From an uncultured Mollicutes bacterium (GTDB taxonomy: Bacteria > Bacillota_I > Bacilli_A > RFN20 > CAG-826): a stretch of 64,000 nt of DNA. A program made the position numbers and the translations under genes. Location: positions 1-64,000 of the forward strand of contig UQCQ01000008.1 of NCBI GenBank assembly GCA_900539595.1, written 5' to 3'. Shown piece after piece: positions 32,782-42,036 of the stretch (position 1 is its first letter; each line of letters opens with the position of its first letter). A model generated the notes under the pieces. The model made no database searches. It was not told where the DNA came from and saw only the letters and a list, made by a program, of their open reading frames with translations.

Positions 32782-33861
32782 TTAGGCTTGCACCCAACGG
32801 GCGAAGAGCTTGATATCGCCCCAGACGTTGGTGAGGTCGGTGAATTTACCGGTCGTGGGTTTCACCACATTAGAAGTATACCACCCATCGAATTCATAGT
32901 TGGGGCGAGATGCTAAAGGAACTTCGATGGATTCGCTGTAGAAATTACGACCCCGTTTGATTTGGATTTGGCTTTGCGCATCGTATAGGAATTTCGCATC
33001 CGCGGCATTTAAATCAAAGGTGACGGTATAAAGCTGGTTGGATTGATCCGCTAAAGAAATCATAAGTTGCCAACCTTTATCCGCGTCAAAATAATAAATC
33101 GCGTTGCCATCTTGATCGTAATAGAAATCTCCCGCTTGTCCTTGGCTAGGACGTGGGGCACCTTTGCCAGAAATCCAGCCCGATTGGCGTTTCAAAACAA
33201 AGGATTCGGATTCGCCATTCGAATAATGAAGGGTGACGGTGATATTGCCTTCTTCGTCGGCAGTAGACTCGCTAGAAACAACTCCCGTCCCTTGGGGGAT
33301 GACAATAGAATCATCGATGGAGCCATCGCTAAAGGTAATTGTTAAGCGAATGGAACCATCCGCCTGGGTTTGGGAGGCAATGGATTCGATCCCTTTGCCA
33401 TCTTTCCCGTCTTGTCCCGGGTCTCCTTTTTCGCCTTTCGACAAAGTGATTTGGTTTTTGTCCGTCGTCCCATCCGTATAATGGATCGTTAAGGTAATGG
33501 AACCATCCTCGTTATAGGTCGGTTCAATATAATCAAGAGATCGGACCGCAGGAACGGTGAAGGAAGTGGATTTGCCATCACTAGTTTTAAAGGTGATCGT
33601 TGTTTCCCCTTTTTCGTTTTTGGTCGCCGTGACTTCGGTAACTCCAATCCCTGCTGGAACGGTAAAGGAGGTCGAGGGTTTATCTTCATTCGCGTAGATA
33701 ATCGTGACTAACGTATCCCCGTTTTGAAGGGTCGTGGTATCTACCCGTGAAATCGTGATCGCATCGTCTCCGGAAAAGAAGCCATTGCAGGAAGTCACTG
33801 TTCCTAATACTCCTAAGGCAAGAAAGCTTAGGACCAAATGTTTGAGACTACTTTTTTTCAT
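32782..33861 (-). CDS. Surface lipoprotein with collagen-like and InlB-like parts
   Basis: The 359-residue product (start 33861, MKKSSLKHL, with AAAGGAG upstream) has a lipoprotein signal ending at LGTVTSC, so Cys25 or near is lipidated. Four repeats of a beta unit with patterns such as ITVTLHYSNGESESF or ITLTIHYTDGTTDKN follow. A short collagen-like stretch GEKGDPGQDGKDGKG interrupts them (about 145-160), and an InlB-type repeat (VTFDLNAADAKF to FDGWYTSN) closes the chain. It likely anchors or initiates the surface structure made by this operon. A longer in-frame start at 33900 would overlap the previous gene and has no ribosome site. Confidence 0.8.
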   Translation of the reverse strand: MKKSSLKHLVLSFLALGVLGTVTSCNGFFSGDDAITISRVDTTTLQNGDTLVTIIYANEDKPSTSFTVPAGIGVTEVTATKNEKGETTITFKTSDGKSTSFTVPAVRSLDYIEPTYNEDGSITLTIHYTDGTTDKNQITLSKGEKGDPGQDGKDGKGIESIASQTQADGSIRLTITFSDGSIDDSIVIPQGTGVVSSESTADEEGNITVTLHYSNGESESFVLKRQSGWISGKGAPRPSQGQAGDFYYDQDGNAIYYFDADKGWQLMISLADQSNQLYTVTFDLNAADAKFLYDAQSQIQIKRGRNFYSESIEVPLASRPNYEFDGWYTSNVVKPTTGKFTDLTNVWGDIKLFARWVQA

Positions 33862-33880
33862 ATTCGTTCTCCTTTTGCTT

Positions 33881-36397
33881 TTATAAGGCGCTTGTCGCAT
33901 TTTGTTTTAAGGTATCTAGATTTGGGTATTTGCCAAATCGAGATCCCGAAGAATCAAAGAAACCAAACTGGAAGGGAGCAAATCCCGTAACCATCGTTAC
34001 AATCCGGTAGAGAAGATTCCAATAGACTTCTTGGCCTTGTGAAGGACGGTACAAGTAATAATGGACCAAATCGCAATTCTTGATTCCCGCGTAATGGTCG
34101 TTGAAATTCTTCCAACGGTAGGTTTCTACATTGCTTCCATTATATCCGCCTCCATAGAAAGCGATGGGGACAGAGATCGTGCCTTGCTCACTATAGACGA
34201 GATTTTCGTCTTTGGCTAACTGGGTGAGGACTTCTTTTAACGGGAAGATTGCATCAATCGAGATATCCTTATTGAGCTTATGGATCTTATCTTTGATTTC
34301 ATCGGGAAGGATCGAAATTAACCCCGTGAAATCCTGTTGGAGGATGCCGTCTAACACGAAGTCGCTTGGCTTCTTATCATCAAAGAAATCCGTCTTGCCG
34401 ATTAAATTTAATTTAGAAGGAGCCATGTTGAAGGCCATGTTTTTAGGAACAAAGGGAACAAGGCTATGTCCGGCCCCGTCGATCGGAGTATTCAAGGCTT
34501 GGATTAAGGTTCCCATTAAAGACGGGGAGAGGTTATATAAGAAAGGGCCATTGAAGGAATTTTCTAAGCCAATCGGCGAGACCCCACTTCGATAGAAAAG
34601 GGTATCTTCGACTTCTAGACTCGTCGCATAATCATGTAAGCCGGTTTTTGGATGCGAGGCAGATTGCAAAGAGTTGATCGCTCCTTCGGCCGCGCGGGAT
34701 TCTGTGGCATCTCCCCCTAAACTCCCTAGATAGCTCGTTAAGACGTCTTGCCCAGGGCCGTTCAGGTAATCGTCATACGCCGCGGATTTTTTGGAGCCGT
34801 CTAGCTGCAAGAACGAAGAGGTGGCATCGGGATCAACGGGAGTCGCCTCATCGCTTCCTAGGGTAAGGCAGAAATTTAAAGCGTCGCTTAAAAGACAATT
34901 CACGATTTTAGAATTCTTCGAAGAGAAGGCGCGGACCACGTTTTTGCCGTTATGGAGTTTGGAATTTCGGATTTCGATGTGGTCGCCATGTAAATTCATG
35001 ACGGTTCCTGCGTATTGGAGGAAAGAATAGGAATCTCCATAATCCGCGTTTTTCACGTCGAGGTCGTTCACTAGGATATCGTTTCCATCTAAATAGATCC
35101 CCGCGTTATCTTCCCCATATAATCCAATTAACGGGAAACGCTTGGGGTCGCCCATGCAGTAAGTAAATAAAGGGCCGCGGAATAAATTGGAGGTCGTTAA
35201 AGAAGGGACGGTCGCGGTTTTCCCGTCACTAGTTACCATCGTGGTCTTGCCATAAGGATAAGCAAGATTATGGAAATTCAGGGTATACCCGTTCCCATAG
35301 AAATCCTTTTGGATACGAAGTCCCGCGTAAAGCGACTTCGAAAGGATCGAATCGCGATATAAGGACGAAGAGGAGGCAAACTCGTTCCAAGCATCGATAT
35401 AAGCCGTGTTGCCCGTCGTCTCATGAGAATAGACTTCGTTTTTGAAGTTCCATTTGGCCGAGCCGTCTTTTTCTTTGCCTAAATAGGTGCCAAATAAGGC
35501 GACGTTATTTTTCTTGGCAACCGGAACTCCATTTTCGAGCTTCATGTTCCCCTTTTCGTCTTTTAAGGCAAAATTATCGAGGGATTCGAAGGATTTACGG
35601 AGGCAGATGATTTCGCCCTGTTCCGACTGGTTCGAACAGCTTAATAAGGTGGAATAGTCATAGACGTTGATGCCATTTTGAACCACGACAAAGCTAGTCT
35701 TACGGATCTTGCCATGATATTCCAAGGTGAAGAAAGCTTCTTCCAAGGGCTTTTGGATATCTTGAATCTCTACGGTGCCTTTATGGAGGTCCACCGAAAG
35801 ATTGGAACTTGCTTCTTCTAGGCGTAATGCGTTCGTCGTATCCGCGGGGAAGGGGGTAAAGCTATATTCAATCACTGCTTTCTTTTTGTTAGAACCCGTT
35901 CCATCGTATTCCCCATAATAGAGTTTCGAATCAATATTCGCGTTACTAGCTTCTACTTTGGGAGTAACGGTTAATCCATAGGAAGAATAAAACACCGCGG
36001 TCGTCGTCTTTTTGATCGTTCCCTTCCGGTTCGAGACGCTTAAATAGACGTCTCCTTCTTTAAGAGGCGTTAGATAATAATCGAAATTCCCCTGGCTATT
36101 GATGCGGTCGGAGACCGTTAAGGTGCAATAAACCTCTTCATCGCTCGGATCGACGTTTTCAATCTGCCAAACTAAATCATTCCCATAAGCCAACATGCAG
36201 GTCTTGTCGTAAATTTGCTCGGCTTCCAGCTTAATGGGCTGGGCCTGGATTTTAAATCCCACCTGGGAAGGATAGTCCCACTCAATATCAATCAAATCCT
36301 TTTCGATGCGATTAAACCCTCCCGTCGCGGTGCTGACTCCTAAAAAAGCCACGACAAACGGGAAGAGAAGGAGGAAGACTAGATTGCCCTTTTTCAT
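33881..36397 (-). CDS. Large exported protein, beta-helix-like, unknown function
   Basis: This 838-residue protein has an N-terminal membrane or signal helix (about 5-22, VFLLLFPFVVAFLGV). An Ig-like region is followed by a stretch with HIEIRNSKLHNGKNVVRAFS and KIVNCLLSDALNF (about 470-510), which looks like turns of a parallel beta-helix. No enzyme motif is recognised. The position directly after the ABC permease gene (one-base gap) suggests it works with the exporter, or is its main cargo. Confidence 0.65.
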   Translation of the reverse strand: MKKGNLVFLLLFPFVVAFLGVSTATGGFNRIEKDLIDIEWDYPSQVGFKIQAQPIKLEAEQIYDKTCMLAYGNDLVWQIENVDPSDEEVYCTLTVSDRINSQGNFDYYLTPLKEGDVYLSVSNRKGTIKKTTTAVFYSSYGLTVTPKVEASNANIDSKLYYGEYDGTGSNKKKAVIEYSFTPFPADTTNALRLEEASSNLSVDLHKGTVEIQDIQKPLEEAFFTLEYHGKIRKTSFVVVQNGINVYDYSTLLSCSNQSEQGEIICLRKSFESLDNFALKDEKGNMKLENGVPVAKKNNVALFGTYLGKEKDGSAKWNFKNEVYSHETTGNTAYIDAWNEFASSSSLYRDSILSKSLYAGLRIQKDFYGNGYTLNFHNLAYPYGKTTMVTSDGKTATVPSLTTSNLFRGPLFTYCMGDPKRFPLIGLYGEDNAGIYLDGNDILVNDLDVKNADYGDSYSFLQYAGTVMNLHGDHIEIRNSKLHNGKNVVRAFSSKNSKIVNCLLSDALNFCLTLGSDEATPVDPDATSSFLQLDGSKKSAAYDDYLNGPGQDVLTSYLGSLGGDATESRAAEGAINSLQSASHPKTGLHDYATSLEVEDTLFYRSGVSPIGLENSFNGPFLYNLSPSLMGTLIQALNTPIDGAGHSLVPFVPKNMAFNMAPSKLNLIGKTDFFDDKKPSDFVLDGILQQDFTGLISILPDEIKDKIHKLNKDISIDAIFPLKEVLTQLAKDENLVYSEQGTISVPIAFYGGGYNGSNVETYRWKNFNDHYAGIKNCDLVHYYLYRPSQGQEVYWNLLYRIVTMVTGFAPFQFGFFDSSGSRFGKYPNLDTLKQNATSAL

Positions 36398-36398
36398 C

Positions 36399-37991
36399 TT
36401 AGTTTCCTACCTCCATATCCTCCCAGAGGTTCTTCTTTTGCTTCATAAAATAAAGGACTCCGGGAAAAGAGATTACTAGCAACACGGCAAAGGCGATTAA
36501 ATAGATGATTCCTACCGGCAAACGCAAAAACGAGAACAAAGCGGCAATCCCTAAGAATAGGAAAGGGGCCCCATAAGAATATAAAGAAGATAATAAGGTA
36601 AGGTTCGCTCCCGACCTCGTTTTCTTCATTTCTTCCATTAAGCGAAGCAAGGACAAGGAGAATAAAGCAACTTCCCCAAATAGATAGGCAAGCCAGGTGG
36701 CAGCCGCCCCCAGAACCCCAGTAGAAGAGACCACAATCGAGGTGATGAGGAAGGAAACCGAAGAAGCAAGGAAAGTCGGAGCGAATTTCAAAACGAGCTG
36801 TTTCATGGGGGAGAAAGGAATCGTTTTTAATATCTTCATCGCTTCCCCTTCTCTCCCAAAATAATCCATGCCCCCACTAGAGACGCAAAGAAATAACATC
36901 AAAAGGGCAAAGAAATTGATGTAAGTGGCTAGATTGGGGAACGAAACAAAATAATAAGCGACGGTCCCGCTAGAAAAGACGGTATTTAAGGCATAGAGGA
37001 TCGAATAGGCTAGGTACGGGCTTAATAGCAAGAATCCTGCAAAAGAGAATAAACTAGTCGAATCGCGGAAAAGCAAAATGAATTCTTTTTTAAAATAGGC
37101 TTTCTCGGGGCTTAGGGGTTTAAAACGGGTTTTAGGAACTTTTACATGGGCTTTGGCCCCCCCGCCGATATTACGGCTATAGAAAGGAACCGATAGCAAT
37201 AAGCCAAGAATAAAGGCAAAAAGGCTAAAGGCGGCCCATAATAGTAACCCGCTACTAGAACCCGCGAAGAAAAGCTGAACCAAATAATTCGCGACGATCC
37301 AGTATTTACGGTTCGCCACCATCTTGGATAAATTCGCATCGGTCAAGAAGGCGTTGATGCCACTCCCTGAAACCAAAGAAACGAAGACGTCGAGAAGCTT
37401 GGCATAGGCAAAAGCCCCAAGTCCCAAAAGAATAGCAATCACGATAAATTCTAGATAAGGACGGGAAGATAATAATTGCTTCAAATAATGGAAAGGATAA
37501 ACCAAGGCTAAGGCTAGGCCCACTTCAAAGAAGAAGGTCGTCAAGGGATAAAAAATCCCCAAGAAATAGAAGAAAACGAGCTTATGGAAGACAAGCCCAT
37601 AAGATAAAAGAACAGGATAAACAAATAAGAAATCGAGTAAATAATGGGAACCAAGCAAGAGAATCAATTTGGAGAATATCTTTTTTGCTGGGGAAATCGG
37701 AAGGATATCCATGTCGCGACGGTCCGATTCATCAAAAAGGAGTTTCTCGGCTTGAAGTAACGAGAATAGAATCGAGAACAAAGAAACGATGAATAGAAAT
37801 AAGGTCGTAAAGCTTAACGAAGCCCCTGGGAAGGAAGATAATTTTGTAAGGATTTCGCGGTACAAATAGCTTTCGACAAAAACTAAAACCCCAAGGCCAA
37901 GCACCAAAAAGAGGACGCGAAGGAAAAGGGAGACTCCTTTTTCTTTGCCTCCTAAAAGCAATTTGATGTCTTTGGCGATGAGATTCAGCAT
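36399..37991 (-). CDS. ABC transporter permease
   Basis: This 530-residue integral membrane protein has about 12 hydrophobic helices, a cytosolic loop rich in basic residues in the middle (KVPKTRFKPLSPEKAYFKKEF, about 300) and the look of ABC-2-type exporters of the YthQ/ecsB-like kind. Its ATG overlaps the stop codon of the ATPase gene (TAATG), so it forms the transporter with that ATPase. The context suggests export or membrane extrusion linked to surface-protein assembly; the substrate is not known. Confidence 0.8.
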   Translation of the reverse strand: MLNLIAKDIKLLLGGKEKGVSLFLRVLFLVLGLGVLVFVESYLYREILTKLSSFPGASLSFTTLFLFIVSLFSILFSLLQAEKLLFDESDRRDMDILPISPAKKIFSKLILLLGSHYLLDFLFVYPVLLSYGLVFHKLVFFYFLGIFYPLTTFFFEVGLALALVYPFHYLKQLLSSRPYLEFIVIAILLGLGAFAYAKLLDVFVSLVSGSGINAFLTDANLSKMVANRKYWIVANYLVQLFFAGSSSGLLLWAAFSLFAFILGLLLSVPFYSRNIGGGAKAHVKVPKTRFKPLSPEKAYFKKEFILLFRDSTSLFSFAGFLLLSPYLAYSILYALNTVFSSGTVAYYFVSFPNLATYINFFALLMLFLCVSSGGMDYFGREGEAMKILKTIPFSPMKQLVLKFAPTFLASSVSFLITSIVVSSTGVLGAAATWLAYLFGEVALFSLSLLRLMEEMKKTRSGANLTLLSSLYSYGAPFLFLGIAALFSFLRLPVGIIYLIAFAVLLVISFPGVLYFMKQKKNLWEDMEVGN

Positions 37992-38761
37992 TATTTTTCT
38001 TTTCCCTCGCTTTCATAGACTTCAAAGAAGGTGCGTTTTAAGCTAAGTCTTGCATTCGGGTTCTTCTTTAAATCGAGCAGTAAAGCAATTTTGCCATGGT
38101 TTAAAATGGCGACGCGGTCGCAGAGTTCACGGACTAAATCGATATTATGGCTGGTTAATAGAACCGTTTGGCCATTATCCGCGTATTCGCGCATCATCTT
38201 CGTTAATTCTTCTACGGCCATGACGTCAAGGCCGACGGTTGGTTCATCCAAAATCCAAATTTCCGGGCGATGGAGAAGAGAAGCAATTAAGCAAAGCTTC
38301 TGCTTCATGCCGTGGCTATATCCCGAGGTCGGACGGCTCAAGGCTTCTTCGCTTAAATCCAAGCGCTTGGCGAGGTATTTCGCGTTATTAGCAAAATCGA
38401 CCTGGGAGACGGAATAAACGGAAGCGATGAAATCTAAATATTCGTATCCCGTCATCGATTCGTAGCAATTGGGTTCACTAGCTACATACCCAAAATGGGC
38501 TTTGGCTTCTAAAGGATGAAGCAAAATATCGTCCCCTAGGATTTTAATTTCGCCGCTTTGGAATTTCTTGCAGCCGATCACGCAATCAATGGTCGTGGAT
38601 TTGCCAACGCCGTTTTTCCCTAAAAACCCAAAAACTTCTCCTTTTTTGACTTGGAGATTGAGCCCCTGAATCACTTCTTTTTTGCCGTAGCTTTTATGAA
38701 GTTCATTAATTTCGAGGGCACATTCAGAGGAGGGGAGTTTTTCTAAATGATTGAAATCCAT
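37991..38761 (-). CDS. ABC transporter ATP-binding protein
   Basis: The 256-residue ATPase starts at 38761 (MDFNHLEKL, TAATG overlap with the previous stop and GGAGGAAG upstream). Walker A is GKNGVGKST (about 53-61), the Q-loop region follows, the signature is YSHGMKQKL (about 145), Walker B is IWILDEPTVGLD (about 165-176) and the switch is TSHNIDLV. It is of the ABC-2/CcmA/EcsA type, which power efflux systems. Confidence 0.9.
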   Translation of the reverse strand: MDFNHLEKLPSSECALEINELHKSYGKKEVIQGLNLQVKKGEVFGFLGKNGVGKSTTIDCVIGCKKFQSGEIKILGDDILLHPLEAKAHFGYVASEPNCYESMTGYEYLDFIASVYSVSQVDFANNAKYLAKRLDLSEEALSRPTSGYSHGMKQKLCLIASLLHRPEIWILDEPTVGLDVMAVEELTKMMREYADNGQTVLLTSHNIDLVRELCDRVAILNHGKIALLLDLKKNPNARLSLKRTFFEVYESEGKEK

Positions 38762-40092
38762 TATTCTTCTTCCTCCTTTTGGCTGATTACCCATAAGCGG
38801 GTTTGCTTTTTCTTCGTTTGAATAAAGGCGTATTTGCTATGGCAATGGGGACATTCTTTGACATACCCCTCTTCTAGCATCCCCTTTTCTCCGCATACCG
38901 GGCAATAAAGGGAATACAAGGGGATCGAAGCTTCCTTTAATTCTCCTTTGCCTTGGAAAAGACGCTTTAATAACGCTTCTTCTCCATCTTCTTGGTGAAG
39001 AGGAAAATATTTTTTTCTTCCTAGTATCGCCGTATCCCAAATGGAGAGGACATCGATTTCATCGTAAGCAGAAGTTTCTCCCGCGTATTTTCCTAGGCTA
39101 AATCCTTCTAGAGAATCGCTAGCGGTAAATAACAGCAAATATTTGGCCGTCGGATGATCTTCTTTCCCCAGGGGAGTGAGTTCAAAACGCAACGCATCGA
39201 AATCAACGCGATTGATGACCAATAAGAAATCCGCGGAAATCAAGCGGATGTCTTTGGAATGGGTTAAGAAATCGTTTTTCGAATCCATAGAGACGCGGTT
39301 GGATTTCGGGCTTAATGCATAACCCGCGTTTAAAAGTAACTTTAAGATATAGCAATAGAAATAGGTGCCCAAATCTTCCGTGGCGCTATGATTACGGCCA
39401 TATTGGCTGATTTCAAGGTAAAAACGGTACACCCGGTGATAGAGGCGGTCCGATTTTAAAATGTTCGTTGGATAAATCCGGGGAAGATTGCAATTGGCTT
39501 TGGAAACGATTCGGTAGAAATCGCTTTTTTGAATCCTCTCGATTTTACTAAATAAACGGGGAAAGGCGCATAAGGCTTCGTAAGTGCGATCGCTATCTAA
39601 GCTTAATCGAGTCGAATTCACCAAATGGATGCGATTCTCGTAGAAGGCTTTCCGGTGACGTAATTCTTTCTCAATCCGGCGTAAGGCCATCACAATGAAA
39701 AGGTTCTCGTAGATTAAAATATCGTCTTCGTTTTCTTTGTGATGGACGTATTCCGGTTCCATTCTCCCTGCTTTGTTTTTCCATAAAGCCGGGTCGCGGA
39801 GAGTTTTGGCAAAGGAATCGTTGCTTAAGGAACCCGCCTGATCGGCGCGGAGAATCGTCTCCACGTTTTTGGAGACTACATGGGGCTTATGGCAGATCGT
39901 TTCGATGATTGACAAAATATGAGAGGCTTCCTCGAAGAAGGCAAAGTCTCCCTCGATGAAAGCCCCTTGCAACGATAGAAAGGGGGAAGAAGAAAGCGAG
40001 TCAAAGAACCCGCGGATCGTCGGGCTTGAGCTCTTCAACGAAGCAATATGTGCACTAGCTTCTTGAAGCCGCCTTTCTTCTTCCTTTCTCAT
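38761..40092 (-). CDS. Zinc-ribbon protein paired with McrB-like ATPase (DUF2357-like)
   Basis: This 443-residue cytosolic protein has a helical N-terminal two thirds, with YENLFIVMALRRIEKELRHRK (about 130-150) resembling the DUF2357 family that is encoded beside McrB-like GTPases/ATPases, and a C-terminal treble-clef/zinc-ribbon (CPVCGEKG and CPHCHSKY, about 400-425). McrC-like nuclease motifs are not evident, and part of the middle (SADFLLVINRVDFDALRFELTPLGK) may be a degenerate nuclease core. It lies 17 bp after the AAA gene and overlaps the ABC gene, so the pair is embedded in the secretion operon. The function is unknown. Confidence 0.65.
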   Translation of the reverse strand: MRKEEERRLQEASAHIASLKSSSPTIRGFFDSLSSSPFLSLQGAFIEGDFAFFEEASHILSIIETICHKPHVVSKNVETILRADQAGSLSNDSFAKTLRDPALWKNKAGRMEPEYVHHKENEDDILIYENLFIVMALRRIEKELRHRKAFYENRIHLVNSTRLSLDSDRTYEALCAFPRLFSKIERIQKSDFYRIVSKANCNLPRIYPTNILKSDRLYHRVYRFYLEISQYGRNHSATEDLGTYFYCYILKLLLNAGYALSPKSNRVSMDSKNDFLTHSKDIRLISADFLLVINRVDFDALRFELTPLGKEDHPTAKYLLLFTASDSLEGFSLGKYAGETSAYDEIDVLSIWDTAILGRKKYFPLHQEDGEEALLKRLFQGKGELKEASIPLYSLYCPVCGEKGMLEEGYVKECPHCHSKYAFIQTKKKQTRLWVISQKEEEE

Positions 40093-40109
40093 GATAACCC
40101 CTTTCTGGA

Positions 40110-42023
40110 CTAAAAGCGACGTAACATTCGTTTAATAGCGTCGCGCGATTGATTGAATTTGTTATCCCCGTATAAGGATGAGATCAAATCGAGGATATGT
40201 TCTAAGCCCGGTTTGACATTATCTTCATAACGCCCTTCGAGTTTGGAGAGGATTTTGCGGGTCAAGAAGAAATCGAGAACCGTTTCTTTCTTGCCGCCGC
40301 AGGCGATAAATACCGGGACCATCTTCTCCATCTGCATGAGGATACGGTTACCAAAGGCGACCCCGAATTCATCATAGACGTAATCGGTGATTTGCTCGAA
40401 TTTGGTTTCGTCGGCTTCCGTTAAGGCATAATCCTTATTCGCTTCCGCTTCCTCAAATAAGGCGTGGAGCTTGGAGGCGCTTAAAACGATGGGTTCGACG
40501 TCTTCTTTGGGGGCGAAAGCCGCGTTACGGTTATGGAAGGATAAGGTGATCGCACGGTCATAGACCTTATCGGCAATCGAGAAGGTGGAATCGTCTTGGT
40601 TCGCCGTTCCAATAAAATAGGCAGAACCTGGAATACCCACTTTTCCGTCTTCGAGTTTAGCAGGTCCAACAAACCCGCTGGGGAAATGCATGACGCGGAT
40701 CTTCCATTCGTCTTCGGGATATTCCAAGACAGAGAGGAAATCGGCAAAATAATATTCGACGCGGGAGATATTCATTTCATCCAAAACGAAGAGATAAATC
40801 CGGTCCGGGTTGTAATTGGCTTCATAAAGATTCATCAAGAAGTCCGTCTCGCGGTAAGTTTTGGAGAAATCGTTAAAATAACCAATCAAGGCCGTTTTAT
40901 CTCTCCAAGTCGCTTGGACAGGAACGAAGACCGAGACGCCTCCTACGAATTTAGCAAAGCTACGGGGGAGGGAGGATTTCCCCGTTCCCGATAAGCCTTC
41001 TAGAATTTCTAGATGGGAAGCGGCTAGACCTGCCACAAAGAAACGAAGGGTGTCGGTATCGTAATAGAGTTTTTCTTTTCCCGCTAAGAAAGAACGGAAT
41101 TTGGTGATTAATTCGGGCAAAGCGATATCATCCCCATGGATCGATTCAATCGCATAGCCTTCATAATGCTTATCGATTTTGCATAAAGAGGGGAAGACGA
41201 TTTCTCTTTCTGCAAGGGCTTCGGCAGCGGCGCCACTTCCGGCTCCCCCAGCTCCTCCGCCTTCAACATTTTCGGCAGAGATTTGGCTCGAGACGCTTTG
41301 GAAGCCGTTATTTCCTTCTTCTCCCATCCCTTTGGCCACATCTTCATTTCGGTCTTCTTCTTCTAAAGAATCGCCCACTTTAGCAAACGGCTTACCAAGA
41401 TGAACGAAGTTGACTAAGCAAAGAAGAACGGCAGAAATCAAAACGGCGAAGAAAAGATAAAGCAATAAGCTGATTAAGAGGGATTCGCCAAGGAACGTCA
41501 TGGCGTTGCCTAGATTCTCTTTGCTGTGGGGGACTTGGAGGAGTAAACCAAATCCAACGGAAAGAGCAAGGCAGACTAGTAAAGTCCCTACATACCAAAG
41601 CCAATTCTTCTTCGCGTACCACTTCTTGCCGTCGAGAATCGCGTGACGGTATTCAAAGATAAAGGCAAAGACGAAAAGGCTGATAAAAATGGCGACGAGA
41701 ACATTTAACGTCTGTCCGCCCATATGGGCGTTAATCGCGGGTAATCCTAGGCTTTGACGGAGCAAGGCAATCGGGTTTTTCGAGGAAACAATGCTCGATT
41801 CCCCTTCTCCGTGCACGGTGATGCAGATCCCGACGAAAATCATTAAGAAGGTGAAGAACATCGATAACCCGATGGAAATTAGATTTCCGCGGGTAAGATA
41901 TTCCCTTCGAATTCCTTTCGTTGGCTTTTCTTTACTCTCGGGGGCTTTGGGAGCTTCAGGCTCTGAAGTGGAATTCGCGGTTAACGAATCCATCCCGAGG
42001 TTTTCATTTTCTTGAATGTCCAT
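40110..42023 (-). CDS. Membrane-anchored McrB-like AAA+ ATPase
   Basis: The 637-residue protein (start 42023, MDIQENEN, with AAAGGAA upstream; other starts overlap the previous gene) has four membrane helices in its first 230 residues. An acidic and Gly/Ala linker follows, then an McrB-type AAA+ domain: Walker A GLSGTGKSSL (about 345), Walker B YLFVLDEMNIS (about 415), sensor 1 FIGTANQDDSTF (about 470) and a DKVYDRAITL arginine-finger region. A typical McrB has an N-terminal DNA-binding domain instead, so this one is membrane-tethered. It is followed by its zinc-ribbon partner. A role as a remodelling motor at the export site is inferred from context. Confidence 0.8.
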   Translation of the reverse strand: MDIQENENLGMDSLTANSTSEPEAPKAPESKEKPTKGIRREYLTRGNLISIGLSMFFTFLMIFVGICITVHGEGESSIVSSKNPIALLRQSLGLPAINAHMGGQTLNVLVAIFISLFVFAFIFEYRHAILDGKKWYAKKNWLWYVGTLLVCLALSVGFGLLLQVPHSKENLGNAMTFLGESLLISLLLYLFFAVLISAVLLCLVNFVHLGKPFAKVGDSLEEEDRNEDVAKGMGEEGNNGFQSVSSQISAENVEGGGAGGAGSGAAAEALAEREIVFPSLCKIDKHYEGYAIESIHGDDIALPELITKFRSFLAGKEKLYYDTDTLRFFVAGLAASHLEILEGLSGTGKSSLPRSFAKFVGGVSVFVPVQATWRDKTALIGYFNDFSKTYRETDFLMNLYEANYNPDRIYLFVLDEMNISRVEYYFADFLSVLEYPEDEWKIRVMHFPSGFVGPAKLEDGKVGIPGSAYFIGTANQDDSTFSIADKVYDRAITLSFHNRNAAFAPKEDVEPIVLSASKLHALFEEAEANKDYALTEADETKFEQITDYVYDEFGVAFGNRILMQMEKMVPVFIACGGKKETVLDFFLTRKILSKLEGRYEDNVKPGLEHILDLISSLYGDNKFNQSRDAIKRMLRRF

Positions 42024-42036
42024 GGGGGTATTCCTT

